Below, piece after piece: positions 63,036 through 64,000 of a stretch of DNA of 64,000 nt (the first letter of the stretch is position 1; each line of letters starts with the position of its first letter). The notes under the pieces are model-generated. The model was given only the letters and a program-made list of their open reading frames with translations, ran no database searches and was not told where the DNA came from. The DNA comes from Rhodanobacter sp. B05 (GTDB taxonomy: Bacteria > Pseudomonadota > Gammaproteobacteria > Xanthomonadales > Rhodanobacteraceae): positions 434,001-498,000 of the forward strand of contig NZ_MUNU01000019.1 in assembly GCF_002001085.1 (NCBI RefSeq), read 5' to 3'. The translations under genes and the position numbers were made by a program.

Positions 63036-64000
63036 TCAGAACGTGAAGCTGAAACGGGAGTAGATGTGGAAACCCTTGCCATCGGATGCATTCTGCGCAC
63101 TGGTGGACTTGGCACCATCGAAATGGAACTCGAAGTGTTTGAACCGCGGCAGGCGGAAAATGAATCCCGCGCCGACGCCGCTGAGCTCCGCACTCGCCGG
63201 GGTGAGCTGCCGGTTCGCACCGGCGGAAAAACCCTTGGCGTAGTCGTAGAACACCTCGAACTCCAGCAACTCCCGCCACGGCCTGCCGTAGAACGGCGAA
63301 ACCTTGTCGCCGAAACCGGGCGCATCGACGTGATACTCAAGTGAGGCGTAATAGCCACGATCACGCAGCGCGTCTGCAATCGGGTAGGCCCGCGTGCTGT
63401 CCGGGCCACCCATCGCGAACTGTTCCAGCGGAATCAGCGCATCGCGGGTGTACTGGCCGACGAACTTGAAATTGAGGCGCTGCGACTTGCTGAGGAACTG
63501 CAGGCGCGTGTAGGAGATCTTGGTGACGAGGAAGTTGCTGTCGTGCTGGGGGCTGACCAGGTCCGGCGTAAGCGAGTCGTCGTTGATCGATTTGCGCAAG
63601 TCGACCTGCATGATGTCGACGCCATGGAAACGACGATCGGTATGCAGCATGCCCCAGGTCATTTCCGCGACGGTGAACTTCTCGTCAGACAGGCGGAAGC
63701 CCAGGCTGTTTAGCTGGGACCGCTCGGTGAGCAGGTGCAACGTGGCAACCTGCTGCAAGTCGTCCTGGTTGATGTATTTCCAGTCCAGCCCGCCGTAGTA
63801 GAGGGAACTGGGGCCCTTGACGTTGAGTGCGGCGAAGGACCCGGTATTGATCTGCAGCTCGTTGCGCGAGGCCCCCACCACGGCCGTCAGTCCGGGTGTG
63901 TGCCCGACGGGAACGCGATAAGTCAGCGAGCCGTAGATGTTGTCGCTGGGATCCAGCGCATAGTCCACATTGGCGTTGAAGGTGTCGCCGAGGCGCAACG
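63036..64000 (-). CDS. TpsB outer-membrane transporter (ShlB/FhaC/HecB family), partial
   Basis: The C-terminal 321 residues are in the window and the frame stays open at the right edge, so the start and POTRA domains are outside. The visible part is the beta-barrel, with alternating strands such as YALDPSDNIYGSLTYRVPVG, the FhaC/ShlB segment FAMGGPDSTRAYP, YYASLEYHVDAPG, and a terminal Phe (SFTF) required for BAM insertion. It should export the adjacent TpsA protein, the next gene after 3 bp. Confidence 0.9.
   Translation of the reverse strand, partial: LRLGDTFNANVDYALDPSDNIYGSLTYRVPVGHTPGLTAVVGASRNELQINTGSFAALNVKGPSSLYYGGLDWKYINQDDLQQVATLHLLTERSQLNSLGFRLSDEKFTVAEMTWGMLHTDRRFHGVDIMQVDLRKSINDDSLTPDLVSPQHDSNFLVTKISYTRLQFLSKSQRLNFKFVGQYTRDALIPLEQFAMGGPDSTRAYPIADALRDRGYYASLEYHVDAPGFGDKVSPFYGRPWRELLEFEVFYDYAKGFSAGANRQLTPASAELSGVGAGFIFRLPRFKHFEFHFDGAKSTSAQNASDGKGFHIYSRFSFTF

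Overview
The window is a 64 kb stretch of a GC-rich (about two thirds G+C by eye) Gammaproteobacterium. Gene families and order (TesB, Bpt, a MinCDE operon, ParC, DapD/ArsC-like/DapE, SCO1/PCuAC/CtaG copper genes, dispersed GTAGGAGCCCGC inverted-repeat doublets) suggest the order Lysobacterales (Xanthomonadales), most likely Rhodanobacteraceae. This is inferred from protein similarity recalled from memory, not from a search.

Layout. 0-9 kb: housekeeping and small genes (amidase fragment, AraC regulator, a 45-residue Cys-rich protein, TesB, Bpt, a glutamate-synthase-like flavoprotein, PurT, an SPFH protein). 9-12 kb: DUF423, then a copper/cytochrome-oxidase assembly set (SCO1, PCuAC, CtaG-like). 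12-20 kb: a Gld-type ABC exporter (ATPase, permease, GldG-like), a membrane SRPBCC protein and a NarL-type two-component system. 20-24 kb: GNAT-minC-minD-minE, a HExxH protein, AhpD-like and PEP-mutase-like enzymes. 24-31 kb: a DUF2235 lipase-like protein, a Bcr/CflA efflux pump, a fluoride riboswitch with crcB/fluC and DUF190, Cfa, YCII, and a TraB/GumN gene broken by an in-frame TAG. 31-39 kb: ParC, a two-gene lipoate ligase, NUDIX, DUF2233 and a penicillin acylase. 39-45 kb: an accessory island (below). 45-51 kb: a membrane-tethered LuxR regulator with DUF4199, DapE, a VIT-family transporter, DUF2165, ArsC-like, DapD and an FMN reductase. 51-64 kb: TssA, then a two-partner secretion locus with a 3095-residue exoprotein, its TpsB pore (cut by the window end) and a third exported protein.

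The most interesting region is 39.15-44.03 kb. A perfect CRP/Clp-type palindrome precedes a membrane-anchored TIR-TPR protein. Two small proteins with no recognised family follow, both ending in the same motif (TTxNPxIKN), and then a SLOG-like/four-helix SLATT-like membrane protein. TIR, SLOG and SLATT modules are known from NAD+- and nucleotide-signalling conflict systems, so this looks like an uncharacterised defence or stress-signalling module. Directly downstream is a decayed fragment homologous to the C-terminus of the penicillin acylase that lies directly upstream, which suggests the island sits between two acylase copies. A HicAB toxin-antitoxin pair follows the fragment.

No tRNA, rRNA, CRISPR array, insertion sequence or prophage was recognised. 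Many long open frames antisense to real genes, especially opposite the repetitive exoprotein, are by-products of GC-rich codon use and are left out.
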